From Desulfallas sp. Bu1-1 (GTDB lineage Bacteria; Bacillota; Desulfotomaculia; Desulfotomaculales; Desulfallaceae): DNA of 38,760 nt. Below the pieces are notes generated by a model. That model worked only from the letters and a program-made list of their open reading frames with translations. It had not been told where the DNA came from and did no database searches. Position numbers and translations under genes: made by a program. The DNA is taken from contig NZ_JADNRQ010000026.1 of NCBI RefSeq assembly GCF_015594625.1, positions 1 to 38,760 of the forward strand, in the 5' to 3' direction. The first letter of the stretch is position 1. The number at the start of each line of letters is the position of its first letter. Positions 8,804 to 15,472 of this stretch are shown piece after piece.

Positions 8804-9199
8804 TTAATTTTTGAGGTTAGTAGTCCTGATGAATGCGATAATCTCATCAATAAATGAACGAACAGCTAACCTTGCTTCTTTAACTTCATCTAAACTAAAG
8901 TTCCTAAAATCGTCGTAATCAGCTTCTGAACGTAAAGTAAATATCATGGATAAAGTTTTACTAGATCTTTTATTTAACGCCCCGGTTTTTACAAATTCAC
9001 GATTAAATAATGAAATGACTCCGCTATGTTTGGCGGCGTCGAGTTTTTTTAGGGCCAACAAGGCTCTAGCCGCATGAAATGCTGCATAATAGTAGCGATT
9101 TATGGCACCGTGGTAAGAACCAAGTTTAAAAAGTTGATCTCCTTCTATGAATGTCTGTTCGGCCTTTTCCAACCGCCACCGGGATAAGCTTAAATTCAT
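8804..9199 (-). CDS. HEPN-domain protein (probable toxin of HEPN-MNT module)
   Basis: A 131-residue all-helical protein of the HEPN/UPF0332 type, with the typical N-terminal helix ending ...HGAINRYYYAAFHAARALL, a histidine after the second helix (AAKHSGVISLF) and the YDDFRNFS segment near the C-terminus. HEPN proteins of this type pair with minimal nucleotidyltransferases as toxin-antitoxin modules; the HEPN partner is usually an RNase. The full Rx4-6H catalytic motif is not obvious, so RNase activity is uncertain. Its ATG overlaps the stop of the upstream MNT gene (ATGA at 9196-9199), so the two are translationally coupled. Confidence 0.8.
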   Translation of the reverse strand: MNLSLSRWRLEKAEQTFIEGDQLFKLGSYHGAINRYYYAAFHAARALLALKKLDAAKHSGVISLFNREFVKTGALNKRSSKTLSMIFTLRSEADYDDFRNFSLDEVKEARLAVRSFIDEIIAFIRTTNLKN

Positions 9200-9600
9200 A
9201 GGGGCATGCCCTCTTCTTGTATAGATTTATAGAATAATGTTTCCTGGAATAAAGGCTCCGTATAACGATTCTTCGACATAACTATTGGTGATATTACAAC
9301 GTCATGTTTTAGGTTAATGTCCACAGCCATATCAATAACTGCTTCTCTAGTTAGCCCATTCTCATTTTGAACAACTACTAAAATATCGATATCAGATTCG
9401 TCCGTGAATGTGCCGCGGGCCGTTGAGCCAAAAAGGCGGATTTCCACCAGGTTTGTACTCAATTGAGCTCTTAAAGTATCACAGAATTCATTTATGGCTT
9501 TTTCTTTATGACTTTCTATCAAACCAACCAACTCCTTTTGCATATTATAACCGATGAAACCATAATATTTCCATAACAACCTCCTATCTTCTTCTGTCAA
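9196..9600 (-). CDS. MNT-type nucleotidyltransferase (antitoxin partner of HEPN)
   Basis: A 134-residue protein with the minimal nucleotidyltransferase signature GSTARGTFTDESDIDILVV (residues 58-76): the GS pair and the two metal-binding aspartates D70 and D72. In HEPN-MNT modules this protein neutralises the HEPN partner, in studied cases by AMPylating it. The best start is TTG at 9598-9600, with AAAGGGG a few bases upstream; an internal ATG about 19 codons later has no ribosome site. It precedes and overlaps the HEPN gene. The last 36 or so bases of this gene recur at 10581-10618. Confidence 0.82.
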   Translation of the reverse strand: MTEEDRRLLWKYYGFIGYNMQKELVGLIESHKEKAINEFCDTLRAQLSTNLVEIRLFGSTARGTFTDESDIDILVVVQNENGLTREAVIDMAVDINLKHDVVISPIVMSKNRYTEPLFQETLFYKSIQEEGMPL

Positions 9601-9613
9601 TGATCCCCTTTCA

Positions 9614-9640
9614 GCTACCCACGTATCCCCCGTGGGTAGC
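9614..9640. repeat. Perfect 10-bp-stem hairpin upstream of the MNT gene
   Basis: GCTACCCACG (9614-9623) pairs fully with CGTGGGTAGC (9631-9640) across a 7-nt loop. It lies 14 bases before the MNT start codon on the minus strand, so it may lie in the leader of the HEPN-MNT operon, or it may be the left subterminal hairpin of the IS605-like remnant that follows. Confidence 0.55.
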
Positions 9641-9961
9641 CGCCCATTCCTTCCAGAAAATCGGTGTCAATCAGTGAGAGCGCCGTGCCTGGTACCTGGA
9701 AGGTGCGGGAGTTTCACCAGGGGCCGCAAGCTGCCCCGGAAAGTGAAATACCTGCGGCCGCAGGTATTGGCGCCGAAAAGAGCCGCTTAAAACGTATCTA
9801 CGATGAGTAGTAGACGCCCATGGACCGGGCCTTCCCGGCAAATGTCGGGATGTAGCTCACGAGGAAAGCGTAAGACCTGCGCTTTAGCAGGCAGCATTCC
9901 GGTGACATGAGAAACCTTCGGGACGAAGCCCCCGGACTTGTCCCGGGGGAGGTTCACTGCG
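9641..9961 (+). mobile_element. IS200/IS605-like remnant with right-end hairpin (omega-RNA-like 3' end)
   Basis: This 320-bp stretch has no intact gene. Its right part ends in a hairpin of the GAAGCCCCCGG...CCGGGGGAGGTTCAC kind (about 9927-9957), which resembles right ends of IS200/IS605 elements, where the transposon end and the 3' end of the TnpB guide (omega) RNA coincide. Upstream, a frame from about 9688 gives VPGTWKVREFHQGPQAAPESE, GIGAEKSRLKRIYDE and a stop at about 9809; it could be the decayed tail of a tnpB gene, but I cannot confirm the match. No TnpA or full TnpB is present. The call rests mainly on the right-end hairpin. Confidence 0.4.
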
Positions 9962-9965
9962 TTAG

Positions 9966-9994
9966 TTGATATTTTCATCAACAAAGGGTATAAT
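9966..9994 (+). promoter_or_regulatory. Sigma-A promoter of the AbrB-RelE operon
   Basis: TTGATA (9966-9971) and TATAAT (9989-9994) are separated by 17 bp, a near-consensus sigma-A promoter. It faces the antitoxin gene, whose ATG is 41 bases after the -10 box. Confidence 0.8.
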
Positions 9995-10019
9995 AAAGTT
10001 AGAAAGTTAAACTTTATTA
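9991..10019. promoter_or_regulatory. Palindromic operator overlapping the -10 box
   Basis: TAATAAAGTT (9991-10000) and AACTTTATTA (10010-10019) are perfect reverse complements separated by 9 bp. The left arm begins inside the -10 box and the right arm ends 15 bases before the antitoxin ATG. A dimeric AbrB-fold antitoxin bound here would block the promoter, the usual autoregulation of toxin-antitoxin operons. The palindrome is directly visible; the bound protein is inferred. Confidence 0.65.
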
Positions 10020-10034
10020 CTTGGAGTTGATAAA

Positions 10035-10310
10035 ATGCTTGTGGAATTAAAACAAAAATCACAAGTTACCATACCCAGTGAGTTAGTGAAAAAAATGAAC
10101 CTTCGTCCAGGCGACAAACTGGAGATAGAGGAGAAGGATGGACGTATAATCATTACACCGGTGGTTGTTATTCCAAGAGATCAGATGTGGTTCTATTCAA
10201 AGGAATGGCAACAAGGTGAAGCCCGTGTGGACAAAGACATCAAGGAAGGAAAGATTAAGACAGCTTCTTCCAAGGAAGAACTGTTTAATGGCTTGGGGCT
10301 GGATGAATGA
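10035..10310 (+). CDS. AbrB/MazE-fold antitoxin
   Basis: A 91-residue protein with a swapped-hairpin AbrB DNA-binding domain in its first 47 or so residues: LKQKSQVTIPSELVKKMNLRPGDKLEIEEKDGRIII-type pattern, seen as KSQVTIPSELVKKM and RPGDKLEIEE. The C-terminal half is charged and likely binds the toxin. GGAG lies eight bases before the ATG. Its stop codon overlaps the toxin start (ATGA, 10307-10310), so the pair is translationally coupled. Confidence 0.88.
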   Translation: MLVELKQKSQVTIPSELVKKMNLRPGDKLEIEEKDGRIIITPVVVIPRDQMWFYSKEWQQGEARVDKDIKEGKIKTASSKEELFNGLGLDE

Positions 10311-10570
10311 TTAAAGTTTACTATACTGAATATTTTAATGAAAAGGTAAAGGAACTATCGCCTGAAGTAAAGAAAGCTCTAAAACACAAGCTTTCCTTGA
10401 TGATGCATAATCCGCGACATCCTTCGCTTCGCACTAAGAAAATACAAGGACATGAAGACATTTTTGAGGCAAGCATAACAATGGATATCAGGATGACGTG
10501 GCAGTATATGGATGACGGAATACTGCTTAGAAACATCGGAGAGCATGATAAAACGCTAAAAAAACCATGA
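10307..10570 (+). CDS. RelE/ParE-family toxin
   Basis: An 87-residue protein with the compact RelE/ParE fold: an N-terminal helix pair (YFNEKVKELSPEVKKALKHKL), a loop with NPRHPSLRTKKIQG, and the final strands IRMTWQYMDDGILLRNIGEHD. The pattern of R-M-T-W and the late G-E-H-D resembles the mRNA-interferase branch (YafQ/RelE) where a C-terminal histidine acts in catalysis. The length is usual for the family. It immediately follows and overlaps its antitoxin. A frame continues cleanly to the stop, so the toxin seems intact. Confidence 0.85.
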   Translation: MIKVYYTEYFNEKVKELSPEVKKALKHKLSLMMHNPRHPSLRTKKIQGHEDIFEASITMDIRMTWQYMDDGILLRNIGEHDKTLKKP

Positions 10571-10580
10571 AGTAATAGAT

Positions 10581-10618
10581 TCATAGGGGCATGCCCTCTT
10601 CTTGTATAGATTTATAGC
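10581..10618 (-). repeat. 38-bp duplicate of the MNT gene 3' end
   Basis: The sequence at 10581-10618 is the same as that at about 9195-9232: the last codons and stop of the MNT gene plus the first bases of the HEPN gene, in the same orientation. Only this piece is left, ten bases after the toxin stop, and it ends a few bases before the left end of the IS1634-type element. It may be a scar of a tandem duplication of the toxin-antitoxin region that the insertion sequence later cut. Confidence 0.75.
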
Positions 10619-10625
10619 CCAAGAT

Positions 10626-12615
10626 TGGCGACAATAATTTCCAACCCCAATAATATCAAGGGTTTAGAGACCCAACCTCAAAAAGCGTAGTCCCTAATAT
10701 TGATGTATTAATTTCTAGCGAAACTTGATAAAATATAACTTATATGGTACACTTATCGTAGTCCCTAAGAATCGGGAGGCTACGAGGTGTTCCTCAAGAA
10801 GTCTACAACCACAATTAAAGGCAAAACCTATAACAACTACAAGATAGTCGAGTCTTATCGTGAAGGGGGCAAGGTAAAACATCGTATTCTTTTTACCCTG
10901 GGCTCCTTAAGCGACGAACAGGCAGAACGTCTACGAATGGCCATTGCGGCCTATTCCAACCCGGATCTAGTGGTAGCTAAAAGTGATGATATTGTGGTGA
11001 CGAAACATGCGGCCTACCTGGCAGTGGCTACCCTCCATCACTTATGGCAGGAATGGGGGTTCGGGGAATTCTGTCCGGATGACCACTGTCTGGAAGCCTT
11101 GGTGCTCAACCGCTGCCTGGAACCCCTGCCGAAGATCCAGATTAAAGAGTGGATGGCGACGACGGTGCTGCCAGCATACCTGGATATTGACCCGCATCAG
11201 GCGGATGAGTTCGATGTTTACCGTTCCCTGGACCATTTAAGCAAACGTGAGGCAGAACTACAATCCTTCCTCTACCAGCGTCTAAAGGTTAAGCGCCCGA
11301 GCTTTAACGATTATTTCTTTTATGACCTCACCTCCACCTATGTGGAAGGAAGCCGTTGTCTCATTGCCAAACTGGGTTATTCCCGCGATCACCGACCCGA
11401 CCGCGAGCAGATTGTCGTGGCACTGATGATTACCCCAGAGGGTTACCCCTTCTACTGGCAGGTCCTGGAAGGCAATACCCAGGATATCACTACCGTAACG
11501 CAGTTAATCAAAGAGGTCAACTCCCAATATCATCTCCAGCACTGCACCCTGGTCTTTGACCGGGGTATGGTATCGGCGGCTAATTTAATGTCCCTGGAGG
11601 CCACATCCTGGCACTATGTCTCAGCCCTGGACCGGGACGAGATCGTTACTTCCGGTTTCCTGGAAGATGCCCTGCCCGAACCAGCATCTCCCCAGGATTG
11701 GGAGCAGATTATGGCCCTGCGGGAGTTTATCCCTTACGACGAGAACCAGTTTCTTTTCTATCGCGAGTTTACCAAAAATGGACGACGCTATATCCTGGCC
11801 TTTGATGTTGCCCGGTTCCTGGAGGAATACCGGGCCCAGGAACACAGGCTGCAGACGGCCCTCGCCTGGCTGGAGCAAAAGAACAAAGCCCTGGCCCAGG
11901 CTAAAAAAGCCCGTAACCAGCAGGTACTGGCCCGAGAAGTACAAGCCATGCTCAAACGCCAACGGGTGCAAAGGTTCCTCCGGGTTCAGATGGAACCCCA
12001 TGAAGTTAAGATGACCAACGCCAAGGGGCAAGAGCGGACGGTGCCGACCTTCCAGCTGACTTACACCATTAAAGACGAGGAACGGCAAAAGGAACAACGT
12101 TTACATGGCCTCACTTGTTTTGTTACCAATCTACCGGCGGCAGGAGTCCCGGCCCGGGAGGTGATCAGCTGGTACCGGCGTAAAAACAAAGTAGAGGAAG
12201 CCTTTCAGGAAATCAAATCCTATATTGAGTTACGCCCCATCTATTTGACTCGTAGCGAACGCGTGAGGGCACATGTGAGCATCTGTATGTTAGCCTATTT
12301 CCTCTACAACGATATGGAACGGCGCCTGCGGGAAAAAGGACTCTCGGAATCACCTCCCGCGGTATTGGCCCAGTTGCAAAAATGCCAGATTAATCGTCTG
12401 GAGCTCAAAAAGCAACAGCGGAGTAAATTGAGTATTACCGAACCCTCTGAGGAACAGAAGAGATACCTCCAAGTTTTGGGTTGTGAAAGCACTATTGATG
12501 CCTTCCAGGTAAAACGTGTACTAAAAAAGATGAAAAACTGGTTGTAGTGACGAAACTGTTTTTGATGATCACCTCAAACCCTTGGTATGCTTAGCATTGG
12601 AAAATTTTGTCGCTA
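10626..12615 (+). mobile_element. Complete IS1634-type insertion sequence
   Basis: About 1.99 kb with imperfect inverted ends. The left end (10626-10669) carries GGCGACAATAATTTCCAA and later CAAGGGTTTAGAG; the reverse complement of the right end (12573-12615) carries AGCGACAAAATTTTCCAA and CAAGGGTTTGAG at matching places. The single transposase gene fills the element. I could not find a convincing target duplication next to the ends, so the precise boundaries may be a few bases off. The length and ends fit the IS1634 group of the IS4 superfamily. Confidence 0.8.
10787..12547 (+). CDS. IS1634-family DDE transposase
   Basis: A 586-residue IS4-superfamily DDE transposase. The catalytic aspartates are likely D180 (FYDLTSTYVEG) and D258 (LVFDRGMVS). 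The glutamate lies in the YREK-like motif: Y463, then K466 in place of Arg, E470 and K477 (YRRKNKVEEAFQEIK). The C-terminal RPIYLTRSERVRAHV stretch is typical of IS1634 members. The start is GTG with CGGGAGG nearby. No frameshift or stop is present, so the element may still be active. Confidence 0.92.
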   Translation: MFLKKSTTTIKGKTYNNYKIVESYREGGKVKHRILFTLGSLSDEQAERLRMAIAAYSNPDLVVAKSDDIVVTKHAAYLAVATLHHLWQEWGFGEFCPDDHCLEALVLNRCLEPLPKIQIKEWMATTVLPAYLDIDPHQADEFDVYRSLDHLSKREAELQSFLYQRLKVKRPSFNDYFFYDLTSTYVEGSRCLIAKLGYSRDHRPDREQIVVALMITPEGYPFYWQVLEGNTQDITTVTQLIKEVNSQYHLQHCTLVFDRGMVSAANLMSLEATSWHYVSALDRDEIVTSGFLEDALPEPASPQDWEQIMALREFIPYDENQFLFYREFTKNGRRYILAFDVARFLEEYRAQEHRLQTALAWLEQKNKALAQAKKARNQQVLAREVQAMLKRQRVQRFLRVQMEPHEVKMTNAKGQERTVPTFQLTYTIKDEERQKEQRLHGLTCFVTNLPAAGVPAREVISWYRRKNKVEEAFQEIKSYIELRPIYLTRSERVRAHVSICMLAYFLYNDMERRLREKGLSESPPAVLAQLQKCQINRLELKKQQRSKLSITEPSEEQKRYLQVLGCESTIDAFQVKRVLKKMKNWL

Positions 12616-12865
12616 AACTCGGGTTTTAAATAAAAACCAATTATATCAATAATTTTCAGATGGTTTAAAAATAAACCAAGGGTCAATTAAAAAGCACCAT
12701 TACCTGTTCGAAAAGCATTTTCTTAACCATATTAATTTTATCTTTCAATTTAAACTTTTTTGTTTGGCCTGGATTTTGCGACCCGAACAGCAATATTATA
12801 TGGCAAATGATTAAATTTCAGGGTTGAATGGCTTGTTAAGGTTTAAAAAAGGAGGAAGTATAACT
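12616..12865. other. AT-rich intergenic stretch after the insertion sequence
   Basis: I see no gene here. It is AT-rich, with a short hairpin (TGGTTT...AAACCA, 12661-12678) not followed by a T-run. It ends with the GGAGGAAG ribosome site of the next gene. Confidence 0.5.
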
Positions 12866-13138
12866 ATGGTTGAATTAAAAATGCTTCCCCCAAATAATGT
12901 CATAATATTTATAGCATTCCTTACGTTTATTAGTTCAGCTTTATCCGCTTTACGGGTGAGATTGAAAATTAAACAAGCATACAACTTACCCGGTGTAATA
13001 CTAAAATGGCGGCCTTCGAAGGAATTATGGAACGAGGTATTAAAAAATCACTTGGACGGTAATTTCTGGTCATCAATTATTCTAGGTTATATATTTGCCA
13101 TTATGGCACTAATAGCCGCTGTATTTTTGTTTTTTTGA
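12866..13138 (+). CDS. Small membrane protein (90 aa), first of a pair
   Basis: I do not recognise this protein. It has two hydrophobic segments, at about residues 10-28 and 69-90, and a basic loop between them (RVRLKIKQAY, KWRPSKELW). The ATG at 12866 has GGAGGAAG (12851-12858) at proper distance; the longer frame from 12824 has no such site. Its stop (TGA 13136-13138) abuts the ATG of the following gene with no gap, so the two are probably made and work together. Confidence 0.6.
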   Translation: MVELKMLPPNNVIIFIAFLTFISSALSALRVRLKIKQAYNLPGVILKWRPSKELWNEVLKNHLDGNFWSSIILGYIFAIMALIAAVFLFF

Positions 13139-13531
13139 ATGGTAATTGTTCATTCCCGGGGGAACAATGTTCAAAGTATTTTATTTAATGCATCCGGGTT
13201 TTTATTTTGCGCGGGGGTGTTATGGTGGCCGTTACGTCCTAAACGCTGGCATGCCCCCTATAACTATATTTTTACCGAAAAAGGCGTTTGGTTCATTGAG
13301 AGGGGCTTATTCTGCCAGATCAATTACCTTCAATGGTCCTCTGTAGCTAATGCAATCAAACATAAAAGCAATTGGATTATATTGTCGTCATTAAGGGGTT
13401 ATAATTCCTTCGATATCATCTACCCCAGCGACATAAAGTACTACGTTGAAGGAATACTCCGTAATAAACTTTTTTTAACATACCCGGGTATTGACAAAAT
13501 TAATAGTTCATGTCCTGATAAGACCCGGTAG
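13139..13531 (+). CDS. Membrane-associated hypothetical protein, second of a pair
   Basis: A 130-residue protein with one clear N-terminal hydrophobic segment (about residues 13-30, ILFNASGFLFCAGVLWW), followed by a beta-rich domain (FTEKGVWFIERG, YLQWSSVANAIKHKSNWIILSS). Such a membrane anchor plus a 'tip' of strands with a bulky W-S-S-V motif resembles small PH-like/YcxB-type domains, but the match is too weak to name. The start directly follows the upstream stop. The function is unknown. Confidence 0.55.
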   Translation: MVIVHSRGNNVQSILFNASGFLFCAGVLWWPLRPKRWHAPYNYIFTEKGVWFIERGLFCQINYLQWSSVANAIKHKSNWIILSSLRGYNSFDIIYPSDIKYYVEGILRNKLFLTYPGIDKINSSCPDKTR

Positions 13532-13553
13532 CATAACATTATGCACATTTACT

Positions 13554-13647
13554 GACATGTGCCAGGCTGTGTTTGCACAATATCAACAACGATTGGCATG
13601 TGCCAAGTCCACAGTTTGCACTGTATTAACAATGGTTGGCATGTGCA
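13554..13647. repeat. Imperfect ~42-bp tandem repeats
   Basis: The motif CATGTGCCA or CATGTGCAT occurs three times at intervals of 41-43 bp, each unit running on through TTTGCAC, an ACAA or TTAACAA stretch and ending ATTGG or GTTGG. The stretch lies in the gap between the membrane-protein pair and the Rpn gene. No gene overlaps it; its role is unknown. Confidence 0.6.
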
Positions 13648-13722
13648 TGAAATGGTTGGCGTTATAATTCTCTTTAAGATGGCAGGTTGGCGTTGTATTT
13701 GTTACGCCAATTTCGGTGAGTT

Positions 13723-13778
13723 TTGTGCCGTCGAGTTATGTGAGTGGTTATTGTGCCGTCGAGTTATGTGAGTGGTTA
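13723..13778. repeat. Exact 28-bp tandem duplication
   Basis: The 28-bp unit at 13723-13750 (beginning TTGTGCCGTCGAG, ending GTGAGTGGTTA) is repeated exactly at 13751-13778. It lies about 80 bp before the Rpn gene. It could be a double binding site or just slippage; the rest of the 13532-13856 gap holds only the other repeat set and a TATGATATAATG stretch near 13825 that might serve as a -10 region. Confidence 0.7.
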
Positions 13779-13856
13779 CAATATGGTATAGATTAACTTT
13801 TAAAAATACCGCTTCTGCATCCGGTATGATATAATGAACCCAAAGGAAGTGGTTGC

Positions 13857-14858
13857 GTGCCGGAAAATGAACAGCCTGCCCGCTTACCATACCATCCCCA
13901 CGACAAGGGTTACAAACAACTACTCTCCAACAAACGGGTATTTCTAGAATTAATAAAAACATTTGTCCGGGAAGAATGGGCCGGGGAAATCGAAGAAAAA
14001 GACCTGGTACTGGTCAATAAATCATACATGCTTAAAGATTTTACCGAAAAGGAAGCCGACATCATCTACAGGTTGAAAACCAAGAACGTCATCTTCTACA
14101 TTCTACTGGAACTGCAGTCCACCGTAGACTACCTGATGCCCTTCCGGCTGCTGCAATATATGGTGGAAATATGGCGGGAAATATACCACAATACCCCGGA
14201 AAAAGAACGCGAACGCAAAACCTGGCGTCTGCCGGCCATTATCCAGGCGGTACTGTACAACGGGGCCAACAACTGGACAGCCGCCGTGCATTTCAAAGAA
14301 ATGCTGGCCGGTTACCGGCAGTTTGAAAAAAACATTCTTGATTTTAAATACATATTATTTGACGTCAACCGTTACCGGGAAGAAGAACTCTACCGGGCGG
14401 CCAACCTGATTGCCAGCGTATTCGTCTTGGACCAAAAAATGGACCCGGCGGAAATAACCAAACGGCTGCGCAAACTGGCCGGTGCGTTGAGCAAAATGAG
14501 CGGTGATGAATTCCGTCAACTGGCAGTCTGGCTGAAAAACGTAATCATGCCGAAGATACCCGGGCACCTGCAACCGGAACTGGGGCGCATCCTGGATGAA
14601 AACAACCCCTGGGAGGTGGAAATTATGATCACGAACCTGGAAATAACCCTGGAAGAGATGCAGCAGCGTGCTAAAATGGAAGGTAAGGCGGAAGGCATAA
14701 AAGAAGGTAAGGCGGAAGGCATAAAAGAAGGTGAAATGAAAAAGGCAATGGAAACCGCCAAAGCGGCATTAAAGAAAGGTTTCTCCGTTGAAGACATAAT
14801 GGAAATAACCGGGTTGAGCAGAGAAACCGTTCTGAAGATAAAAAACCAGCTAAACTGA
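13857..14858 (+). CDS. Rpn-family PD-(D/E)XK nuclease (formerly 'transposase_31')
   Basis: A 333-residue protein of the recombination-promoting nuclease family. The N-terminal HPHDKGYKQLL is the family opening (H-D-x-x-F/Y-K), and the nuclease core is EADIIYRL...FYILLELQS, giving the likely catalytic residues D68, E85 and Q87. RLLQYMVEIWREI follows as usual. The C-terminus has a repeated KAEGIKEG unit made by a 24-bp tandem duplication (14682-14729) and ends in a helix-turn-helix-like FSVEDIMEITGLSRETV, common in the family. The start is GTG with AAAGGAAG upstream. Family members cut DNA and raise recombination; a link to phage defence has been suggested for some relatives. Confidence 0.85.
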   Translation: MPENEQPARLPYHPHDKGYKQLLSNKRVFLELIKTFVREEWAGEIEEKDLVLVNKSYMLKDFTEKEADIIYRLKTKNVIFYILLELQSTVDYLMPFRLLQYMVEIWREIYHNTPEKERERKTWRLPAIIQAVLYNGANNWTAAVHFKEMLAGYRQFEKNILDFKYILFDVNRYREEELYRAANLIASVFVLDQKMDPAEITKRLRKLAGALSKMSGDEFRQLAVWLKNVIMPKIPGHLQPELGRILDENNPWEVEIMITNLEITLEEMQQRAKMEGKAEGIKEGKAEGIKEGEMKKAMETAKAALKKGFSVEDIMEITGLSRETVLKIKNQLN

Positions 14859-14896
14859 GGAGCTTGGTGCTCCAATAACTTGACAAAATAATTAAA

Positions 14897-14933
14897 CCAG
14901 CCCGCGGGTCGTTATTTGGCCGGCGGGCTTTTG
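14897..14933 (+). terminator. Rho-independent terminator after the Rpn gene
   Basis: AGCCCGC (14899-14905) pairs with GCGGGCT (14923-14929), followed by TTTT. It is 40 bases after the Rpn stop. Confidence 0.7.
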
Positions 14934-15018
14934 GTATTCATACGAAAATAGAAGCGGGATTGAGCGTGCAAAGATGTTTATCTACAGCCCGGGTTTGCTC
15001 CGGGGGGCCACAAAAGGT

Positions 15019-15360
15019 TTACCCCGGCAAACAGATGGTCTGGCCGACCTGGAGGTTGCGCGGGTTAATACCGGGGTTTAATTCCAGCAGCTTTTCCACC
15101 GTGGTACCGGTGCTGCGGGCGATGCTGAACAGGGTATCCCCGGGTTCCACCACCCAGAAAACGCCCGAAGGGCAAATCCTTTCGGGTGGCAGGCAAATCA
15201 ACCGGCCAATCTGGAGGTTATGTGGGTCGACACCCGGGTTGAGCCGCAACAATTCGGCCACTGTCGTGCCCGTCCGCAACGCTATCAAATACAGGGTGTC
15301 CCCCGCTTTTACGCGCCAGTAGCGCCCGGAAGGGCACGGCGGCTGCTTGTTCACTGCCAT
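15019..15360 (-). CDS. Double LysM-domain protein
   Basis: A 113-residue protein made of two LysM domains (about 14-58 and 68-112), each with the pattern Y/FW-V-x-x-GDTLY/FxIA, TGTTV, LLxLNPG, NLQ(I/V)G, I-CLP. LysM binds the glycan backbone of peptidoglycan or chitin-like sugars. Each domain is preceded by CPSG. There is no signal peptide or enzymatic domain, so it may be a spore-coat or cell-wall-associated small protein exported by another route; such short proteins are common in Peptococcaceae. The ATG has GGGGAGTG seven bases upstream. It is divergent from addB. Confidence 0.88.
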   Translation of the reverse strand: MAVNKQPPCPSGRYWRVKAGDTLYLIALRTGTTVAELLRLNPGVDPHNLQIGRLICLPPERICPSGVFWVVEPGDTLFSIARSTGTTVEKLLELNPGINPRNLQVGQTICLPG

Positions 15361-15472
15361 GCATGATCACTCCCCAAAGACTGTTTTTACATACTATGAG
15401 CCGGGCGGGCAGGAATGCATGCAGCCTTTGGAAAATAATTAAACAATAGATCTGTTTACAGGGGGATGGTCA

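Noticed and set aside
13554-13778. CRISPR array
   Set aside because: Units are imperfect, too few, and have no repeat-spacer pattern with constant repeats; no cas genes are nearby.
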